The position numbers were made by a program, and so were the translations under genes. Below are positions 60,507-64,000 of a DNA stretch of 64,000 bases, piece by piece. The notes beneath the pieces were generated by a model. It was not told the DNA's origin. It saw only the letters and a list, made by a program, of their open reading frames with translations, and did no database searches. Location: contig OX344750.2 in assembly GCA_947034885.2 (NCBI GenBank), forward strand, positions 248,001 through 312,000, in the 5' to 3' direction. Source of the DNA: Thuidium tamariscinum (lineage: Eukaryota; Streptophyta; Bryopsida; Hypnales; Thuidiaceae). How positions within the stretch are numbered: the first letter of the stretch is position 1; the number at the start of each line of letters is the position of its first letter.

Positions 60507-61162
60507 ATGTGAGAGGGGATGGGTCGACAGAGGGTACAACATCTAAAGAGGTACCCCCACAACGGTATATAGTGATCCTAGACATGAACGGAGTTCTTGT
60601 ACATAGGGCTTTTTACAAGAAAAAACACGTCGTAAAAAGAAGACCCGGTGTCACAGTCTTCCTTGAATGGTTGTATTCCAAGGCAGATGTAGCCTTCTGG
60701 AGCAGTGTTTCGAATCGTACTATGAAGGGTTTGTTAAGAACCGTGCTAGCGGATACTTCTTTTGGGGAGGATAAAGTCCATGCCCTCACACAGGTTGATT
60801 GCTCGGAATCCTCGTATAGGAGCAAAGAGAAACCTGATAAACCGACCTTTTTGAAGGAACTGAACACCTATACGCTTGCTGTAGGTTTGTTGTCTGCGGA
60901 GAACGTACTTCTTATCGATGACTCTCCCTCAAAAAACCTTCTTAATGATTCTAACAACGCCATCTTCCCACAGACTTGGAAAGGTGACTCAGACGACAAT
61001 TTCTTGACTGGGCATCTACTTCCTTGGCTTGATCGTTTATTCAAATCAAACGAAGCTGTGGTACATTTTGTGAAGAACAATCCCTTGGATGGCTGTCAGA
61101 GTCCTTTAGATGCGTTGTCCAAGGAGGGACATGAGATTCTGAAGGCAGTGGTTGGACTCTAG
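60507..61162 (+). CDS. FCP1/NIF-like HAD phosphatase domain
   Basis: It follows an ideal acceptor (TTTTCTTGCAG). The order of motifs fits the NLI-interacting-factor/FCP1 branch of the HAD superfamily: YIVILDMNGVLVHR (nucleophile Asp; the second Asp of DxD is Asn), DVAFWSSVSNRTMKGLL, and LLIDDSPSKNLLNDSNNAIF followed by HLLPWLDRLF. Family members dephosphorylate proteins such as the RNA polymerase II tail. The Asn in motif I may reduce activity. The frame is uninterrupted for 217 codons, in contrast to the upstream exons. It may be the C-terminus of the long gene or a captured host gene. Confidence 0.7.
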
Positions 61163-61842
61163 TTTCTTCCGAGGGTGGCTTCATCCGGAGATCTCCGGAT
61201 ACCTGGTTTTGCTTATTGATGGGATGTACTAGTACACAATTGTAGATGAACAATAATTTCTGCAACTTCAACTTAGTGGAATTTTGTAACCTTACTTTCA
61301 CTACATGTCCCCTGTTGGAACTTGTATATAGATAGGTGGATGAGGACATTGCAGTTGTATTTTGAAGGTTGTCATAAAAAAGAAAATTTACACATGCGTA
61401 TTACTGTGTTCTTCATTTCAAGTGGGACATCCAAGTTTTCTTATTCCTCTGTTATGATTCATCTGGAAATCTCCCGCTATTATTTGCTTGCTTGTGCATT
61501 ATTCTTACCACGAGAGGAATATGGTCAGAATATGGTCAGAATATTACTGACTACGTTGGACTGTTGATAGTGATTAATGATGCCTTTGTAGACATACACT
61601 AATTTATGACTTCAATTGTTCATAGACAGTTGCACTTAGTAAGTAATTTGTGTATTTTACCACCAGTGATATCCGCTCTCCTTGGTACAATTTAATGTCC
61701 TACAAATGAATTCCAAGTCTACTGTCTTGAACAGGAACCTCAGTGTGAAATGTGTCTACATATGACTTCCTCCGTGTACATCTTATGTACTCCATTGTCT
61801 TCTACACTTATACGCCACCCATATTCATCGGGAGTTCTCCCG

Positions 61843-62391
61843 ATGACTGGAGGTCCTCCTTTGCATGTAGAATTGACTACTATAGTGAATGGGTCTTGGC
61901 AGAAGGCGTTGCTCGTTGTTTTGACTGGTGCGTTGTGCGTTGAAGGCGGTGTCGCGGATCTCCCTCACGATATCAACATACTGGATGGTTTTAACGAGTT
62001 TTTTCAATACTTTGTTGACAATTCTCACTGTGGCCTGTGGTCATGCATGCGTGCTTCGACTTTGTCGGAGCTTGTTCGATGTCTTTTACGACAAAATATT
62101 ATAGACCGGTTCCTTTTCATATCCAGTGCCGAAACTCCTGACAAGAACGATCCCTATCCAAATCATGTAGCAATGTTGGAGCATGTTCTAGGTAGTCCTC
62201 GATTGCGTAGGGTTCTTTGGAATCAAACTATTGCATTGCTTGAGGTAGATCCTCTGAACTGGCAACGTCCACGCGTTATAGGACCGTGGATACGTGTGGG
62301 AGATGATGTAGATCATATCAAATTGCAACGTCCCTACTACATAGGACCAGAGTTGAATATAAGGGGAGAAAGATACCATGAAGTGCACTAG
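61843..62391 (+). CDS. Unknown 182-residue protein at the right end of the giant element
   Basis: The ATG is formed by the last bases of a palindrome (ATCGGGAGTTCTCCCGATG, 61827-61845). The protein starts MTGGPPLHVELTTIVNGSWQ and includes LDGFNEFFQYFVDNSHCGLW and LRQNIIDRFLFISSA. It ends ERYHEVH at TAG 62389-62391. It looks globular with no recognised domain or membrane segment. The open frame extends upstream through the palindrome to 61750, so it could instead be the last exon of a longer gene. Confidence 0.45.
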   Translation: MTGGPPLHVELTTIVNGSWQKALLVVLTGALCVEGGVADLPHDINILDGFNEFFQYFVDNSHCGLWSCMRASTLSELVRCLLRQNIIDRFLFISSAETPDKNDPYPNHVAMLEHVLGSPRLRRVLWNQTIALLEVDPLNWQRPRVIGPWIRVGDDVDHIKLQRPYYIGPELNIRGERYHEVH

Positions 62392-62539
62392 TGTGGTTAT
62401 AATGAAGGTACATGTTTGTAATTTTTGGTATGAAAATTAGTAAAATATGGTGACCCTTTCTTCTCCACCCGACTGTAACTAATTCCTATGTACCAAATGT
62501 TTGTCATTCACTTGTCATTCACTACATTCTCTTGTAATG

Positions 62540-63420
62540 TTATGAGAATTGCATCCGGAGATCTCTCGACCAATCCAGTGAAGCCTGAAGTAAAGCTTTC
62601 TTATTTATGTTAAAGTAATCCCTAGTTCATTGCCTCGGGGCAACTCAAAAAAGTCCAAATGTCTGTTCTTCCCTTTCATCAGAAAATCTCCTGATGATTC
62701 ATATTCCTTTCTGTATACAAGTAAATGTAGTCTTCTTGTAGGCTATCCAATTGGGACAAGAGAATTGTTTAGACTTATATCAATTGGATTTGGGTTCAGT
62801 CCTGGCTTTCTTGCAACATGGGGAACCTCCATTATGTGTTGTTCCCTTACATCGGGAAATCTCCCGATGATTTTCTCAAGTATTATATGACTGTACCTTG
62901 ATGAAGCTCAATGTACTTCAATTAAGTTGATTAAGCTCAATGTACTTCAATTAAGTTAAGTTAAGTTCAGTTAAGTTCAATGTACTTCTCCAATTCCCTA
63001 AATTCCAAGAACCTCTATTATGTGCTATTTCCATGTTCATCTGGAAATCTTCGGATGATTCATCTCAAGTACTATATATAAATTAATGAAGTTTGATGTA
63101 CTTCTCCAAGTCCTTAAACTCCAAGAACCTCCATTATGTGCTATTCCCTTGGATCGGAAAATCTCCAGATGATTCATCTCAAGTACTATGTATAAATTAA
63201 TGAAGTTCAATGTAGTTTTCCAATTCCCTAAACCCTAAGAACCTCCATACTGTGCTATACCCTTACATCGAGAAATCTCCCAATGATTCATCTCAAGTAC
63301 TCTATATAATTTGATGAAGTTGGGTGTACTCCAACTCCCCAAGTCCCCAAAACCCTACTTATATTGCAAAATATAGAATCTAAAACCCTATTTAATATGA
63401 AAAATCTCTCGATAGTACCA
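62540..63420. repeat. Right subterminal array (~115-bp units with palindrome core)
   Basis: Palindrome-derived cores at about 62553, 62678, 62851, 63039, 63153, 63267 and 63405 are embedded in repeats of TCAAGTACTATATATAAATT and CTCCAATTCCCTAAA then CAAGAACCTCCATTATGTGC. The unit differs from the left array, but the core is shared. Confidence 0.82.
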
Positions 63421-63472
63421 TGACAAAGTCCAGATTTAACACCAAAGTCCGAAAGTAGTTAAATATGGCATA

Positions 63473-64000
63473 GTTGGTGTTGCCTAGGTAGTGGGCAATT
63501 GAGCCTTCATTGTTTTATTCTTTTTAGCTTCTTAATGATATCTAATGAGCTATAGGTGCCTCTCTTCCTTTGACTAGGTGCAAAAGTAACCAATGTAAAG
63601 TACTTTAGTTTAGGATTTAGGGAAGGTGTGCTGAATTTTTCACATTGATAGATTGCATTTGTAAGAGCCTTTTTTGTACAACTTAAAAAAAATTATTTCT
63701 TGGTAATTACATTGTGGTCCACTTATTCATCTTTATTTCAAAATATTCCTTCTTGCCCCGTGTTGAGTTTTCTTTTGACAATTAGTTTTGATGTTGAGAT
63801 TTATCTATTTTCAATCTTATTAGATTTGATACCTGATTTTATTGGGCAATTATACTTCCTAGGATCTTCTCTACTTTGTTGAAAGTATGTTCCTATAAAA
63901 GTATTTTACAAATTAAATAATCATCCATCCATCTTTAGACTCATATTTTCATTTAACATCCTTAAATTGACTTATAATTTGCTTCAAATGAGGTAAGAGA
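63473..64000. other. AT-rich flank outside the giant element
   Basis: No palindrome copies and no gene were seen. Confidence 0.5.

Larger units (their letters stand above)
23999..63470. mobile_element. Giant (~39.5 kb) palindrome-studded TIR element
   Basis: Inverted repeats of 27 identical bases (TATGCCATATTT...TTTCGGACT) lie at 23997-24023 and 63446-63472, with three more matching bases after one mismatch. The first two bases, TA, could be a target duplication; I see no longer one. About 50 copies of the 18-bp palindrome ATCGGGAGATCTCCCGAT lie between the ends and none that I saw outside, or inside the nested elements at 30586-31319 and 39337-56593. Cargo: a leftward transposase-like gene, a divergent long gene with ParB-like and phosphatase-like parts, and a small rightmost gene. 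Without nested elements it is about 21.5 kb. I know of no described family with this structure. Confidence 0.75.

Noticed and set aside
25288..62391. Nuclear genetic code with UAG as sense
   Set aside because: Clear gene ends in the same region and in the Mutator-like genes use TAG, and plant nuclear code is standard; decay of CAG codons explains the pattern more simply.
24006..63463. Giant element ending at TTAA (piggyBac-type) instead of at TATGCC
   Set aside because: The inverted match continues nine bases outside TTAA on both sides, so TTAA is more likely internal to the terminus. Not excluded without another copy.

Overview
The window looks like repeat-rich nuclear DNA of a land plant. 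Intergenic DNA is AT-rich, there are short stretches of plant-type telomeric sequence (TTTAGGG-like, near 32.1 kb), and the genes have GT-AG introns. The mobile elements are plant-like: Harbinger with a NAM/Myb-type ORF1, Mutator-like, pogo-like DDE, piggyBac-like MITEs and foldbacks. The mix suggests a non-seed plant, but the species cannot be told from the sequence alone. No convincing complete host gene is visible; the left 1.5 kb may hold exons of one.

Left part (1-24 kb). A 734-bp MITE lies at 2334-3067. A large foldback element (about 3.14-11.2 kb) is split in its left arm by a degraded 6.85-kb PIF/Harbinger element (3363-10216, TSD TAA). A further ~3.7 kb of repeat-rich sequence sits in the middle of the Harbinger ORF1. 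A 1.2-kb TIR element, two piggyBac-like MITEs with TTAA targets and a 296-bp Mutator-type MITE with a 10-bp TSD follow, with isolated termini of other families between them.

Right part (24-63.5 kb). Nearly everything here appears to be one giant element of about 39.5 kb with 27-bp perfect terminal inverted repeats (23997-24023 and 63446-63472). It is studded with about 50 copies of an 18-bp palindrome, ATCGGGAGATCTCCCGAT, in subterminal arrays, introns and even coding sequence. It has a leftward transposase-like gene (DKMD, LDN and HTHEDID motifs, DUF7869/KDZ-like) and, divergently, a long multi-exon gene or gene string with a ParB-like domain and an FCP1/NIF-like phosphatase domain. Both transcription units start with a ~1.4-kb intron full of palindromes.

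The giant element has been invaded in turn. A pogo-like element (39337-56593, TA target, 21-bp identical TIRs) sits in an exon of the long gene. A 14.8-kb Mutator-like element (39927-54701, 11-bp TSD) sits in that element's transposase gene. In silico removal restores the reading frame at both levels. The Mutator-like element carries a SWIM-zinc-finger transposase and a ten-exon gene combining a ParB-like motif with a permuted DNA amino-methyltransferase fold. Its introns hold a separate family of long hairpins centred on GGATCC. A second copy of the 734-bp MITE lies at 30586-31319.

The likely novelty is the palindrome-studded giant TIR element together with the methyltransferase-bearing Mutator-like element inside it. 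Several giant-element exons are interrupted by in-frame TAG codons, which suggests methylation-driven decay more than recoding.
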